A stretch of 64,000 bases of DNA, from contig NZ_FTOA01000007.1 of assembly GCF_900156605.1 (NCBI RefSeq), forward strand, positions 1-64,000. The letters run 5' to 3'. This document shows, in pieces, positions 35,044 to 46,527 of this stretch (within the stretch, counting starts at the first letter, position 1; every line of letters begins with the position of its first letter). This DNA is from Insolitispirillum peregrinum. GTDB lineage: Bacteria; Pseudomonadota; Alphaproteobacteria; Rhodospirillales; Rhodospirillaceae. The notes under the pieces were generated by a model. It searched no databases. It was not told where the DNA came from and worked only from the letters and a program-made list of their open reading frames with translations. Position numbers and translations under genes: made by a program.

Positions 35044-35376
35044 GAACGTCCCTTTTTTACCGCTTGTTTTTTCCCCCGGACTCCCTGCATCGATATTGAT
35101 GCTTTTCTAATATTTTGCCAAGTCTTTGCTGTGGCATCTCCCCCATTCCGGCGGCGCGGCGGGAAACCGTGCTGTTCTGCACTGTCGGCTGTACGGGAAA
35201 GGTTGCGCTTCGGGGCGGTATCGAATACCCCTTAGAGCGCGAACGTGCGGGCTGGTCCCCGGGCGTCCGCCATAACGTTTTGCGCCATCACTGCTTTCGT
35301 GTCCGGGATGAGGGTTCTGACAGGGGGCGGTGGGGGCGTTGTTCGCTGCGTCTGTCAGGAAGGCCGGTTCGCACCC
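35044..35376. other. Gap upstream of ribF
   Basis: No gene is supported in these 333 bases. It holds promoters for the two divergent genes. A 7-bp inverted repeat CTGACAG/CTGTCAG (35317-35323 with 35352-35358) flanks a G-rich loop just before the ribF start. I see no FMN riboswitch core. Confidence 0.5.
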
Positions 35377-36330
35377 ATGCGGATTTTTCGCCATTACGAG
35401 GAGATCCCCGCCGAGTTTCGCGGTGGTGTGATTGCTCTGGGAAACTTTGACGGTGTTCACCGTGGTCATCAGGTGGTGATCGGCGAGGCCATGCGGCACG
35501 CCCGTGCGCTGGGGCGTCCGGCGGCGGTGATGACCTTTGAGCCGCATCCGCGCCGCCTGTTCCAGCCCGATCAGCCGCCGTTCACCCTGACGCCGTTGCG
35601 GACCAAGACCCACCATATCGAAGCGTTGGGGGTGGATTTCATCTACCTTCAGCACTTTGATCGTGCCTTTGCCGCTTTTACCGCCGAACAGTTCGTTGAT
35701 GTGGTGCTGTGTCAGGGGCTGGCGGTCAGCCATGTGGTGGTTGGTGATGACTATATGTTCGGTGCCCGCCGCAGCGGATCGGCAGCGGTGCTGAAGGAGA
35801 TGGCGGTCAGTCGCGGCTTCGGTGTGACCAGCGTGCCACCGGTCCACGATCAGGATGGTTCGGTGTTTTCCTCGACGCGCGCCCGCAAGGCGCTGGTCGA
35901 GGCCCGCCCGCAGGAAGCCACCCATGTGTTGGGTCGCCCGTGGGAAATCGAGGGCCGGGTCGAGCATGGCGACAAGCGGGGCCGCACCATCGGCTTTCCG
36001 ACCGCCAATCTGGCGCTGGGCGACTATCAGCGCCCCGCCGCCGGCGTCTATGCCATCCGCGCCGGGGTCGATCAGGGGGCGCAGACCCGCTGGTTCGACG
36101 GTGTTGCCAACTATGGCCGCCGCCCGACCTTTGACAAGACTGACGAGCTGCTGGAGGTCCACCTGTTCGACTTCGACGGGGATTTGTACCACCAGCATCT
36201 GCGGGTCCAGATGATTGACTTCCTGCGCCCGGAACGGACCTTCAGCGGACTGGACGCGCTGAAGGCGCAGATCATCGCCGATGCCGAACAGGCGCGAATT
36301 ATCTTGGCCGCGCAGCCGGCCGGAAATTGA
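35377..36330 (+). CDS. ribF: Bifunctional riboflavin kinase/FAD synthetase
   Basis: A 317-residue enzyme making FMN and then FAD. The N-terminal nucleotidyltransferase domain has GNFDGVHRGHQVVI (HxGH-like) and TFEPHPRRLF; the C-terminal riboflavin kinase domain begins near residue 185 with GRTIGFPTANLAL. The start at 35377 (MRIFRHYEEIP) is that of homologues. It precedes ileS by 50 bases in the conserved ribF-ileS-lspA order, so cotranscription is likely. Confidence 0.95.
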   Translation: MRIFRHYEEIPAEFRGGVIALGNFDGVHRGHQVVIGEAMRHARALGRPAAVMTFEPHPRRLFQPDQPPFTLTPLRTKTHHIEALGVDFIYLQHFDRAFAAFTAEQFVDVVLCQGLAVSHVVVGDDYMFGARRSGSAAVLKEMAVSRGFGVTSVPPVHDQDGSVFSSTRARKALVEARPQEATHVLGRPWEIEGRVEHGDKRGRTIGFPTANLALGDYQRPAAGVYAIRAGVDQGAQTRWFDGVANYGRRPTFDKTDELLEVHLFDFDGDLYHQHLRVQMIDFLRPERTFSGLDALKAQIIADAEQARIILAAQPAGN

Positions 36331-36380
36331 GCTGCCCCTATCCAACGATATCAGACACGATCAAAGCGATTTAGCACGCC

Positions 36381-39221
36381 ATGTCGAACGAGAAGCAAGC
36401 CGCCTCTGGCCCCGATTACAAGCCGACCGTGTTCCTGCCGCGCACCGATTTCCCGATGCGCGCCGGTCTGCCGACCCAGGAACCGAAGCATCTGGCCCGC
36501 TGGGCCGAAATGGGGCTGTACACCAAGCTGCGCGACGCCGGGAAGGGGCGGGAAAAGTTCATCCTGCACGATGGTCCGCCGTATGCGAACGGCCACCTGC
36601 ACATCGGCCATGCGCTGAACAAGATCCTGAAGGACGTGATTGTCCGCTCGCAGCAGATGATGGGCAAGGACGCCCATTACGTGCCGGGCTGGGATTGCCA
36701 CGGCCTGCCGATCGAATGGAAGATCGAAGAAGAATACCGCAAGAAGGGCAAGGACAAGGACGCCGTGCCGGTGGTCGAATTCCGCCGCCAGTGCCGCGAC
36801 TTTGCCGCCAGGTGGCTGGACGTGCAGCGCGAAGAATTCAAGCGGCTGGGCATCGAAGGTGACTGGGACCGCCCCTACACCACCATGGCCTATCCCGCCG
36901 AAGCCCGTATCGTGCGCGAACTGCACAAGTTCGTGATGAACGGCGGCCTGTATCGCGGAGCCAAGCCGGTGATGTGGTCGGTGGTCGAAAAGACCGCACT
37001 GGCCGAAGCCGAAATCGAATACCACGACCATACTTCGACCACCATCTGGGTGCGATTCCCGGTGGTGAAGACCGCCTGCGCGGCCCTGCAGGGCGCGGGG
37101 GTGGTGATCTGGACCACCACCCCGTGGACCATGCCGGGCAACCGGGGCGTCGCCTATGGTGCCGACATTGACTATGTGGTGATCGAAGTCACCGAGGTCG
37201 CCGACGGTGGCCGGGTGAAGGTTGGTGACCGCATCGCCGCCGCCGATGTGCTGGTGGCTGACCTGTGCGCCAAGGCAGGTATCGCCGCCCATAGTGTGGT
37301 CGCCCAGTGCAAGGGCACCGACTTTGCCGGCACCATCCTGCATCATCCGTGGCATGGTCAGGGCTATGACTTTGACGTGCCGATGATGGCGGGGGATTTC
37401 GTCACCGTCGATCAGGGGACCGGCTTTGTCCACATGGCCCCCAGCCATGGCGAAGACGACTATTACCTGTGTGTCGCCAATGGCATCGCCGTGCCGGATA
37501 CCGTGGCCGATGACGGCACCTATCTGCCGCATGTGCCGCTGTTTGCCGGTCAGCATGTCTACAAGGTGGCTGCGAACGTGGTGGCGGCGCTGGAGGCTGC
37601 CGGGGCGCTGATGGCGTCCGGCTCGCTGGTCCACTCCTATCCGCATTCGTGGCGCTCCAAGGCCCCGTTGATCTATCGCACCACCCCGCAGTGGTTCATC
37701 TCGATGGACACCAACGACCTGCGCGCCAAGGCCCTGAAGGCCATTGACGATACCCGCTGGGTACCGTCGCAGGGGCGCAACCGCATCCATTCGATGGTCG
37801 AAAGCCGCCCGGACTGGTGCGTGTCGCGTCAGCGGGCGTGGGGCGTGCCGGTGGCGGTGTTCTATCACAAGGCCACTGGCGAAGTGCTGCGCGATCAGGC
37901 GGTCTGTGACCGCATCTTTGCTGCCTTTGAAGTTGATGGTGCCGATGCCTGGTACCTGCGTCCGGCCTCCGAGTTCCTTGGGGATGCCTATAACGCCGAC
38001 GACTATGTGCAGGTGTTCGACATCCTCGATGTGTGGTTTGACTCCGGTTCGACCCACAGCTTTGTGCTGGAAGACGGCCCGTGGGGCCTGCACGCGCCAG
38101 CCAGCCTGTACCTCGAAGGCTCGGACCAGCATCGCGGCTGGTTCCATTCCTCGCTGCTGGAATCCTGTGGTACCCGTGGCCGCGCCCCCTATGAGGCGGT
38201 GCTGACCCACGGCTTTACCCTCGACGAGCAGGGCCGCAAGATGTCCAAGTCGCTGGGCAACGTGGTGGCGCCGCAGGATGTGGTCAACGAATATGGCGCC
38301 GATATCCTGCGTCTGTGGGTGGTCTCGACCGACTACACCAACGACCAGCGCATCGGGAAGGAAATCCTGAAGCAGACCGCCGACATGTACCGCCGCCTGC
38401 GCAACACCCTGCGCTTCCTGCTGGGGGCGCTGGATGGTTATGACGCCGAACGCGAAGCCGTTGCCGTCGCCGACATGCCGGAACTGGAACGCTGGGTGTT
38501 GCACCGCCTGAGCCAGCTTGACCGGCTGGTGCGCCAGTGCTGCCATGACTTTGACTTCCACTCCCTGTTTGCCGAACTGCACACCTTCTGTGCCGTGGAC
38601 CTGTCGGCGTTCTACTTTGATATCCGCAAGGATACCCTGTATTGTGCCCACCCGGACGACACCGACCGCAAGGCAACGCGGGTGGTGATGGCCGCCCTGT
38701 ACGACTGTCTGGTCAAGTGGATGGCGCCGTTCATCTGCTTCACCACCGAAGAAGCCTGGCTGTCGCGCAGCCCGGCGGCGGATTCGGTGCATCTGGAACT
38801 GTTCCCGACCATCCCCGCCAACTGGACCGACGATGCGCTGGCCCGCAAGTGGCAGACCATCGCCGATGTTCGCCGGGTGGTGACCGGGGCGCTGGAAAAG
38901 GCCCGTGCCGAGAAGAAGATCGGGGCTAGCTTGCAGGCTTCGCCGCGCCTATATGCACCGCAGAGCGTGCTGGAGGTGATTGCCGGGCCGGACATGGCCG
39001 ATATCTGCATCACCTCCGGCCTGGCTCTGGTGGCCGAGGATGTGCCAGAGGGGGCCTTCACCCTGTCCGATGTGGCATCGGTCGGGGTGGTGGTCGATCT
39101 GGCCGAGGGCGAGAAGTGCCAGCGCTGCTGGAAGATTCTGCCCGACGTCGGCACCCATACCCACGAAGGCGTCTGTGGGCGGTGTGATGATGCCGTGACC
39201 CGTATGGGAGGTTTGGCGTGA
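36381..39221 (+). CDS. ileS: Isoleucine-tRNA ligase
   Basis: A 946-residue class Ia aminoacyl-tRNA synthetase. HIGH is at residues 74-77 (GHLHIGHALN), KMSKS at 620-624 (GRKMSKSLGN). The editing domain with TTPWTMPGN lies between. A C-terminal zinc finger (CQRCWKIL then CGRCDD) marks the bacterial type. Its last 4 bases overlap lspA. No T-box or other leader control is seen. Confidence 0.97.
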   Translation: MSNEKQAASGPDYKPTVFLPRTDFPMRAGLPTQEPKHLARWAEMGLYTKLRDAGKGREKFILHDGPPYANGHLHIGHALNKILKDVIVRSQQMMGKDAHYVPGWDCHGLPIEWKIEEEYRKKGKDKDAVPVVEFRRQCRDFAARWLDVQREEFKRLGIEGDWDRPYTTMAYPAEARIVRELHKFVMNGGLYRGAKPVMWSVVEKTALAEAEIEYHDHTSTTIWVRFPVVKTACAALQGAGVVIWTTTPWTMPGNRGVAYGADIDYVVIEVTEVADGGRVKVGDRIAAADVLVADLCAKAGIAAHSVVAQCKGTDFAGTILHHPWHGQGYDFDVPMMAGDFVTVDQGTGFVHMAPSHGEDDYYLCVANGIAVPDTVADDGTYLPHVPLFAGQHVYKVAANVVAALEAAGALMASGSLVHSYPHSWRSKAPLIYRTTPQWFISMDTNDLRAKALKAIDDTRWVPSQGRNRIHSMVESRPDWCVSRQRAWGVPVAVFYHKATGEVLRDQAVCDRIFAAFEVDGADAWYLRPASEFLGDAYNADDYVQVFDILDVWFDSGSTHSFVLEDGPWGLHAPASLYLEGSDQHRGWFHSSLLESCGTRGRAPYEAVLTHGFTLDEQGRKMSKSLGNVVAPQDVVNEYGADILRLWVVSTDYTNDQRIGKEILKQTADMYRRLRNTLRFLLGALDGYDAEREAVAVADMPELERWVLHRLSQLDRLVRQCCHDFDFHSLFAELHTFCAVDLSAFYFDIRKDTLYCAHPDDTDRKATRVVMAALYDCLVKWMAPFICFTTEEAWLSRSPAADSVHLELFPTIPANWTDDALARKWQTIADVRRVVTGALEKARAEKKIGASLQASPRLYAPQSVLEVIAGPDMADICITSGLALVAEDVPEGAFTLSDVASVGVVVDLAEGEKCQRCWKILPDVGTHTHEGVCGRCDDAVTRMGGLA

Positions 39222-39760
39222 GCCAATCAGACAACCCCGAGTCTGTTCTGACGGCGGCTGTGGCGGAGGGGTCTCCCTCTGCCGTGGCGGCCAACCCGAC
39301 AACCCGCTGGCTGGCGCTGGCGCTGGCGGTGGTGGTGTTTGCCGCCGATCAGGCGTCCAAGCTGTGGATCGTCAACGGCGTGATGGCCGACGGGGAACGG
39401 GTGATTCCGCTCACCTCGTTCTTCAACATTGTCATGGCCTGGAACCGGGGCGTCAGCTTTGGCATGTTCAGCGGCATCCTGACCCCGTGGACCCTGCTGG
39501 GCTTTTCGGTGCTGTTCGCTGGCGGTCTGGGGCTGTGGCTGTGGCGGACGCCGGTGCTGTCCCTGCGTCTGGGGCTGGCGTTGATGATCGGTGGTGCCCT
39601 GGGCAATGCCATTGATCGCGTGCGCTGGGGCGCGGTGGCCGATTTCCTTGATGTCTATGCCTTTGGCTGGCATTTCTGGGCGTTCAACGTGGCTGATGCG
39701 GCGATTTCCACCGGGGCGGCCCTGTTGATCCTCGACAGCCTGTTCCGGCGGCAGTCATAG
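39218..39760 (+). CDS. lspA: Lipoprotein signal peptidase (signal peptidase II)
   Basis: A 180-residue inner-membrane aspartyl protease that cleaves prolipoproteins before the lipidated cysteine. Four membrane helices follow an extended N terminus of about 25 residues. Catalytic aspartates are in GNAIDRVRWGAVADF and FNVADAAIS, and NRGVSFGMF is also conserved. Its substrates would include the lipoproteins encoded at 12189 and 39849. It is coupled to ileS. Confidence 0.95.
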   Translation: MSQSDNPESVLTAAVAEGSPSAVAANPTTRWLALALAVVVFAADQASKLWIVNGVMADGERVIPLTSFFNIVMAWNRGVSFGMFSGILTPWTLLGFSVLFAGGLGLWLWRTPVLSLRLGLALMIGGALGNAIDRVRWGAVADFLDVYAFGWHFWAFNVADAAISTGAALLILDSLFRRQS

Positions 39761-39848
39761 GCTCGGTGACCCTCTTTTCACCTTTCCTGCCTTTGCGCCG
39801 GAGGGGAAATGCTCTAAAATCGCAGCCTCTGTCTTTGGAGAGGACTTA

Positions 39849-40409
39849 ATGTCTCGTCGCTTCGTGGCTTCCGTCTGCTGTCTCATTGCTGCTTCGGTGG
39901 CTCTTTCTGCCTGTGGCAATGCCCGCAAGACTCTGGGTCTGGAAAAGAAAGCTCCGGATGAATTCGCCGTGGTGGCGCGGGCTCCGCTGGCGTTGCCGCC
40001 GGACTTCCAGCTGCGTCCGCCCGAGCCGGGCAAGGATCGCCCGCAGGAAAAAAGCACCTCTGATCAGGCTCGTGCTTCGATGATGGGATCGGGTGGCACC
40101 GGCTACGGCTATGGCACCAGCCAGTCGGCGGGCGAATCTGCCTTCCTGCGTCAGGCCGGGGCCGACCGGGCGCAGAGCGATATCCGGCAGGTGGTCAACC
40201 GCGAAAGCTCGACGCTGGCCGAAGAAAGCCGCACCTTTACCGACAAGCTGATCTTCTGGCGTGATGAAGAGCCGCCGGGAACCATCGTGAACGCCGAGGA
40301 AGAAGCCAAACGACTGCGCAACAGTCAGGCCCTCGGCCAGCCGGTGAACGAGGGCAACGTCCCCAGCATCGAGCGCAAGGAAAAGGCCCTGCTGGAAGGC
40401 CTGTTCTGA
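39849..40409 (+). CDS. DUF3035 (BamF-like) lipoprotein
   Basis: A 186-residue lipoprotein with lipobox LSAC at about residues 19-22. The segment PDEFAVVARAPLALPPDFQL is the hallmark of DUF3035, found almost only in alphaproteobacteria and usually directly after lspA. Members have been described as accessory components of the outer-membrane beta-barrel assembly complex. The rest is polar and largely disordered in appearance. A strong terminator follows. Confidence 0.88.
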   Translation: MSRRFVASVCCLIAASVALSACGNARKTLGLEKKAPDEFAVVARAPLALPPDFQLRPPEPGKDRPQEKSTSDQARASMMGSGGTGYGYGTSQSAGESAFLRQAGADRAQSDIRQVVNRESSTLAEESRTFTDKLIFWRDEEPPGTIVNAEEEAKRLRNSQALGQPVNEGNVPSIERKEKALLEGLF

Positions 40410-40439
40410 TCCGCATCGCGGTTTTGCCCTGATGGCAAC

Positions 40440-40483
40440 AGCCCCCCGAAGGTCGCATACGCGACGCGGGGGGCTTTGTTTTG
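40440..40483 (+). terminator. Intrinsic terminator of the ribF-ileS-lspA unit
   Basis: AGCCCCCCG pairs with CGGGGGGCT, with inner GTCGC/GCGAC pairs, followed by TTGTTTTG. It closes the operon after the DUF3035 gene. Confidence 0.85.
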
Positions 40484-40540
40484 CAGGTGCGTTACGGTAT
40501 GACTGGGACAGCCTGACCCCGTGCTGCACCTGGAAGACCG

Positions 40541-41668
40541 ATGCCTCATCATGGACCGTTGACCCTCTACCGCGCCAAAGTGCAGCGCGGTGAGCTGAAG
40601 CCCGACCCAGCCCAACAGCTTGCGGCCGAGAAATTCGAGAGCCTCTATCACGCCCTGCGCACCTATCAGCCCGCCACCGGCCCGACCGGCTGGAAGGCCC
40701 GTTTCGGGTTGGCCCGGCGGGTGGAAGAGCCGACCCCGCCGCAGGGGCTTTACATCTATGGGGACGTGGGTCGCGGCAAGTCGATGCTGATGGACCTGTT
40801 CTTTTCGACCGCGCCGGTCAAGGCCAAGCGGCGGATTCACTTCCACGAGTTCATGCGTGACTTCCACGCCGAAATGCACCGCTGGCGGCAGGGGAAGAGC
40901 AAGGATGACGCCGATCCGATCCCGCCGCTGGCGAAAAAGATCGCCGCCGAGGCGTGGTTGCTGTGTCTGGACGAACTGGAAATCCACGACATCACCGATG
41001 CGATGATCGTCGGGCGGATTTTTGACCAGTTGTTCAAGGCGGGGGTGGTGGTGGTGACCACCTCCAACCGTCACCCGGACGACCTCTACAAGAATGGTCT
41101 GCAACGCGACCGGTTTTTGCCGTTCATTGCCCTGATCAAGGAACGGCTGGACCTGCTGCATCTGGCATCTGATACCGATTACCGGCTGGGGCGCTTGAAA
41201 GGTGCCCCGGTCTATCACCACCCGTTGAACGATGACACGGCAACGGCCATTGACGCCCTGTTCGGGCGACTGGCGGCGGATACCGTTCCGGCTCCGGCGG
41301 TGATGCAGGTCAACGGGCGCGAGGTGCCGGTACCGCTGGCTGCCGGGGATGTGGCGCGCTTCGGCTTTGCCGATCTGTGCGCCAAGCCGTTGGGGCCGAC
41401 CGATTACCTGCACATCGCCACCTTGTACGACTCGGTTGTGATCACTGATGTGCCGCTGTTGGGGCCACACAACCGCGATCAGGCCCGCCGGTTCGTGACG
41501 CTGATTGATGCCCTCTATGATCACCGGACGATGGTGGTGATCAGCGCCGAAGCCGCGCCGGAAGTCCTGTATCCGGTCGGTGATGGCGCATTCGAGTTCC
41601 AGCGGACGGTCAGCCGCCTGATGGAGATGCAGTCCGAGGAGTATTTGCGGGCGAAGCATCTGACTTGA
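40541..41668 (+). CDS. zapE: Cell division ATPase ZapE (AFG1 family)
   Basis: A 375-residue AAA+ ATPase that in E. coli modulates FtsZ rings at late division. Walker A is YIYGDVGRGKSMLMD (near residue 70), Walker B LLCLDELEIHD, and sensor VVVVTTSNRHPDDLY. Its final 59 bases overlap antiparallel with the 3' end of the transglycosylase gene on the other strand. In alphaproteobacteria it commonly lies just ahead of mdh-sucCD, as here. Confidence 0.93.
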   Translation: MPHHGPLTLYRAKVQRGELKPDPAQQLAAEKFESLYHALRTYQPATGPTGWKARFGLARRVEEPTPPQGLYIYGDVGRGKSMLMDLFFSTAPVKAKRRIHFHEFMRDFHAEMHRWRQGKSKDDADPIPPLAKKIAAEAWLLCLDELEIHDITDAMIVGRIFDQLFKAGVVVVTTSNRHPDDLYKNGLQRDRFLPFIALIKERLDLLHLASDTDYRLGRLKGAPVYHHPLNDDTATAIDALFGRLAADTVPAPAVMQVNGREVPVPLAAGDVARFGFADLCAKPLGPTDYLHIATLYDSVVITDVPLLGPHNRDQARRFVTLIDALYDHRTMVVISAEAAPEVLYPVGDGAFEFQRTVSRLMEMQSEEYLRAKHLT

Positions 41669-42935
41669 CGGCGGGCGATGCCGGAGAGGGCGCAAGGGCG
41701 TGCAGCAAGGCCTGAGCCTGTTGGCGGTCGCTGTCGTTCAGCGCCGCCGCAGGCAGGGCGAGGGCCTGACGGGCAAGGGTCTGCGCCTGAGTGTGATCAC
41801 CAATCCGGCGGGCAATCACCGCCGCGTCGAGATAAAGCCGTCCTTCTTTCGGGTGCAGACGGATCAGCGCCTGTTTGTGACGCAGGGCGCGCGGATCGTC
41901 GCCACTGGCCAGACTGTCGCGCACCAGCCATTCATGCGGGCGGCTGTCGTCACCATAAAGGCCGGTCAGATATTCCAGCCGCTTGATGCGCTCGGCCACC
42001 GGCAGGCTGCCGAGCAGCCGCACCAGCTGTTGCCAGGCTTGCCGTGTCTGTGGTGCCGAGGGACCGGCTCTGGTCAGGCTGGACAGATACAGGTTTTCCA
42101 GATCGCCATAGGCCGCTTGTCCCTGACCGCTGCGTTGCAAGGCCAACGCCCGCCCGGCCAGTGCCACCGGGTCCGCCGGATGGTCGGCCAGATAGCGGCC
42201 AAAGCTGTCGGCGGCGGCGGCGGGGTCGCTGCTGATCAGGCGTGAGGCGGCCAGCAATGGCCCTTGCAGGCGCTCGACTTCCTCGGCATAGGTCTGGGCT
42301 GGGCCCAGATCCCCGCGCAGGGCGGCCAGCACGCGCTGGCGATAGGCACCGCCGCGTTCGGTGTCGGCGGAATGATAGCGGGCGACCGCCTGTTCCCATG
42401 ATCCGGTCTGCTGATACAGGCTGCGCAGGAAGCGCGCGGCATAGGCGGTGTTCAGGGCCGGGTCCAGAGCCTGCCGGATCGACAGGAAGGCCTGGGGGTG
42501 ATAGAGGCTGGAGACCTGCATGCAGCCGAAGTCGATATTGCGTGCGCCCTCTGCAAACAGTCGTTCTGCCCAGCGTTCGGCCTCCTGACGACTGTCCAGG
42601 TACAATCCCCGCCCATCGACATTCAGCGTCCATGGCCACGGCAGAAAGCCATTTTGTGTCCGACGGCCAGACTCGGTTAACGCTACGGCAAGCAGAAGAT
42701 TCTGCGGCAGGCGTTCAGCCTGTTCGGCGCGGGCGATGGCAGCGAGGCAATTGCCATCGAGGGGTGGCGCGGGCAGCGGGGCGGTCGCCGGGGCGGCGCG
42801 GGCGGTCAGGACCATGGCCCAAACCCCGATAAAGCCGCATGTCAACAGGAGGACGCGGCAAGGACGGATACAGCCCGCCAGCCATTTCCGCCATGGGCGG
42901 AACAAGGGGTAGGGTGGGTAGGGAGTACGGGCCAT
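41610..42935 (-). CDS. Lytic transglycosylase SLT-domain protein with helical repeats
   Basis: A 441-residue protein. A single membrane or signal segment (LLLTCGFIGVWAMVLTARAA) is followed by an SLT fold (about 60-205): LLLAVALTESGR has the catalytic glutamate and FGCMQVSSLYH the family GxMQ motif. A helical TPR-like tail follows. It should cleave peptidoglycan glycan strands with anhydromuramyl formation. AAAGGA lies 6 bases before the ATG at 42935. Codons 5-10 (PYPPYP) are written by a G-quadruplex-capable sequence. The 3' end overlaps zapE by 59 bases. Confidence 0.82.
   Translation of the reverse strand: MARTPYPPYPLFRPWRKWLAGCIRPCRVLLLTCGFIGVWAMVLTARAAPATAPLPAPPLDGNCLAAIARAEQAERLPQNLLLAVALTESGRRTQNGFLPWPWTLNVDGRGLYLDSRQEAERWAERLFAEGARNIDFGCMQVSSLYHPQAFLSIRQALDPALNTAYAARFLRSLYQQTGSWEQAVARYHSADTERGGAYRQRVLAALRGDLGPAQTYAEEVERLQGPLLAASRLISSDPAAAADSFGRYLADHPADPVALAGRALALQRSGQGQAAYGDLENLYLSSLTRAGPSAPQTRQAWQQLVRLLGSLPVAERIKRLEYLTGLYGDDSRPHEWLVRDSLASGDDPRALRHKQALIRLHPKEGRLYLDAAVIARRIGDHTQAQTLARQALALPAAALNDSDRQQAQALLHALAPSPASPAVKSDASPANTPRTASPSGG
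42906..42923 (+). other. G-quadruplex motif at the transglycosylase 5' end
   Basis: GGGGTAGGGTGGGTAGGG has four G-tracts with loops of 2, 1 and 2 bases, a canonical quadruplex pattern on the template strand of the gene, 10 bases into the coding region. A close imperfect copy (GGGGGTAGGGCGGGTAGG) is at 43046-43063 upstream. Confidence 0.6.
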
Positions 42936-44403
<1,468 letters not shown>

Positions 44404-44449
44404 TCGTCCTCCACGCACCAGAACCAACAGAAATTAGGGCTGAAAACAC

Positions 44450-45652
44450 ATGAATATTCATGAGTATCAGGCGAAGGAACTGCTGAAAAAGTTCGGCGTT
44501 CCGGTGCTGAAGGGCGGCGTTGCCTACACCCCCGACGAAGCTGAATCCGTGGCCAAGACCCTGGAAACCCCGGTGTTCGTGGTCAAGTCCCAGATCCACG
44601 CCGGTGGCCGTGGCAAGGGCAAGTTCAAGGAAGTCGAAAAGGCTGGCGACAAGGGCGGCGTGCGCGTCGTCAAGTCCGCTGACGACGTCAAGGTCAATGC
44701 TGGCCAGATGCTGGGCAACACCCTGGTGACCCACCAGACCGGCCCGGAAGGCAAGCAGGTCAAGCGCGTCTACGTCGAATCCGGCTGTGACATCAAGCGC
44801 GAACTGTACCTGTCGATGCTGGTCGATCGCGCCTCGTCCCGCGTGGCGGTGATGGTGTCGACCGAAGGCGGCATGGACATCGAAGAAGTCGCCGCGCACA
44901 CCCCGGAAAAGATCATTGTCCAGGACATTGATCCGGCTTCGGGCATCTCGGGCTTCCACTGCCGCAAGCTGGCATTCGCCCTGGGTCTGGAAGGCAAGCA
45001 GGTCGGCGCCTTCACCAAGATGCTGACCTCGCTGTTCAACTGCTTCTGCACCCTTGATGTGTCGCTGCTGGAAATCAACCCGCTGGTCGTGACCGGCGAG
45101 GGCGACGTGATCCCGCTCGACTGCAAGATGTCGTTCGACAGCAACGCGCTGTACCGTCACAAGGACATCGAAGAGCTGCGCGACGAAGACGAAGAAGATC
45201 CGTCGGAAATCGAAGCCGCCCAGCATTCGCTGAACTACATCAAGCTCGATGGTGCCATCGGCTGCATGGTCAACGGCGCAGGCCTGGCCATGGCCACCAT
45301 GGACATCATCAAGCTGTACGGCGGTTCGCCGGCCAACTTCCTCGACGTTGGCGGCGGGGCGACCAAGGAACGCGTCACCACGGCGTTCAAGATCATCCTG
45401 CGTGACCCGAACGTCGAAGGCATTCTGGTCAACATCTTCGGCGGCATCATGCGCTGCGACGTCATCGCCGAAGGCGTGGTTGCTGCGGCCCGCGAAGTCT
45501 CGCTGAACGTTCCGCTGGTCGTCCGTCTGGAAGGCACCAACGTCGAACTCGGCAAGAAGATCATGAACGAATCCGGCCTGCCGATCATCGCCGCCGATAA
45601 TCTGGCGGATGCGGCTGATAAGGTCGTCAAAGCCGTGAAGGAGGCGAAGTAA
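44450..45652 (+). CDS. sucC: Succinate-CoA ligase, beta subunit
   Basis: A 400-residue ATP-grasp subunit ([19 protein letters not shown]) that binds nucleotide and succinate; it makes ATP or GTP from succinyl-CoA with Suc[18 protein letters not shown] is the nucleotide-binding loop; [15 protein letters not shown] lies at the subunit interface. The length is normal. The stop shares one base with the sucD start (TAATG), so the subunits are made in equal amounts. Confidence 0.97.
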   Translation: MNIHEYQAKELLKKFGVPVLKGGVAYTPDEAESVAKTLETPVFVVKSQIHAGGRGKGKFKEVEKAGDKGGVRVVKSADDVKVNAGQMLGNTLVTHQTGPEGKQVKRVYVESGCDIKRELYLSMLVDRASSRVAVMVSTEGGMDIEEVAAHTPEKIIVQDIDPASGISGFHCRKLAFALGLEGKQVGAFTKMLTSLFNCFCTLDVSLLEINPLVVTGEGDVIPLDCKMSFDSNALYRHKDIEELRDEDEEDPSEIEAAQHSLNYIKLDGAIGCMVNGAGLAMATMDIIKLYGGSPANFLDVGGGATKERVTTAFKIILRDPNVEGILVNIFGGIMRCDVIAEGVVAAAREVSLNVPLVVRLEGTNVELGKKIMNESGLPIIAADNLADAADKVVKAVKEAK

Positions 45653-46527
45653 TGGCCGTTCTCATTGGTAAGGACACCAAGGTCATCTGCCAGGGCTTCA
45701 CTGGCGCCCAGGGGACCTTCCACTCCGAGCAGGCAGTTGCCTATGGCACCAAGATGGTCGGTGGCGTGACCCCCGGCAAGGGCGGTACCAAGCACCTCGA
45801 CCTGCCGGTGTTCGACACCGTTGCCGAAGCCAAGGAACGCACTGGCGCCAACGCCACCGTGATCTACGTTCCGCCGCCGTTCGCCGCTGATGCCATTCTG
45901 GAAGCGATCGACGCCGAAATGGAACTGGCCGTCTGCATCACCGAAGGTATTCCGGTGCTGGACATGGTCAAGGTCAAGCGCGCCCTGGTGAATTCCAAGA
46001 CCCGCCTGATCGGCCCGAACTGCCCGGGTGTGATCACCCCCGGCGAATGCAAGATCGGCATCATGCCCGGTCACATTCACCAGCGTGGCAAGATCGGTGT
46101 GGTGTCGCGTTCCGGCACCCTGACCTACGAAGCCGTCGCGCAGACCACTGCCGCCGGTCTGGGTCAGACCACCTGCATCGGTATCGGTGGTGACCCGGTC
46201 AACGGCACCAACTTCATCGACTGCCTGGAAATGTTCCTGGCCGACGGTGAAACCGAAGGCATCATCATGATCGGTGAAATCGGTGGTTCGGCTGAAGAAG
46301 AAGCCGCCGAGTTCATCAAGCAGTCCAAGGTGAAGAAGCCGATGGTTGGCTTCATCGCCGGCGTGACCGCCCCCCCGGGCAAGCGCATGGGCCATGCCGG
46401 TGCGATCATCTCGGGCGGTAAGGGTACCGCCGACGCCAAGATGGATGCCATGCGTTCCGCTGGTATCGTCGTGGCGGACAGCCCGTCGGCTCTGGGCAGC
46501 ACCATGCTGCAGCTGATGAAGGGCTGA
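45652..46527 (+). CDS. sucD: Succinate-CoA ligase, alpha subunit
   Basis: A 291-residue CoA-binding subunit. The Rossmann-like N terminus includes [36 protein letters not shown] binds CoA, and the active-site phosphohistidine is in [13 protein letters not shown] near residue 247. It ends the first half of the operon; a hairpin and a 380-base gap follow before sucA. Confidence 0.97.
   Translation: MAVLIGKDTKVICQGFTGAQGTFHSEQAVAYGTKMVGGVTPGKGGTKHLDLPVFDTVAEAKERTGANATVIYVPPPFAADAILEAIDAEMELAVCITEGIPVLDMVKVKRALVNSKTRLIGPNCPGVITPGECKIGIMPGHIHQRGKIGVVSRSGTLTYEAVAQTTAAGLGQTTCIGIGGDPVNGTNFIDCLEMFLADGETEGIIMIGEIGGSAEEEAAEFIKQSKVKKPMVGFIAGVTAPPGKRMGHAGAIISGGKGTADAKMDAMRSAGIVVADSPSALGSTMLQLMKG

Noticed and set aside
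35044-35376. FMN riboswitch upstream of ribF
   Set aside because: No conserved FMN aptamer core was seen; only a 7-bp inverted repeat.
36351-38792. 813-codon minus-strand frame
   Set aside because: Antisense to ileS with intact HIGH and KMSKS.
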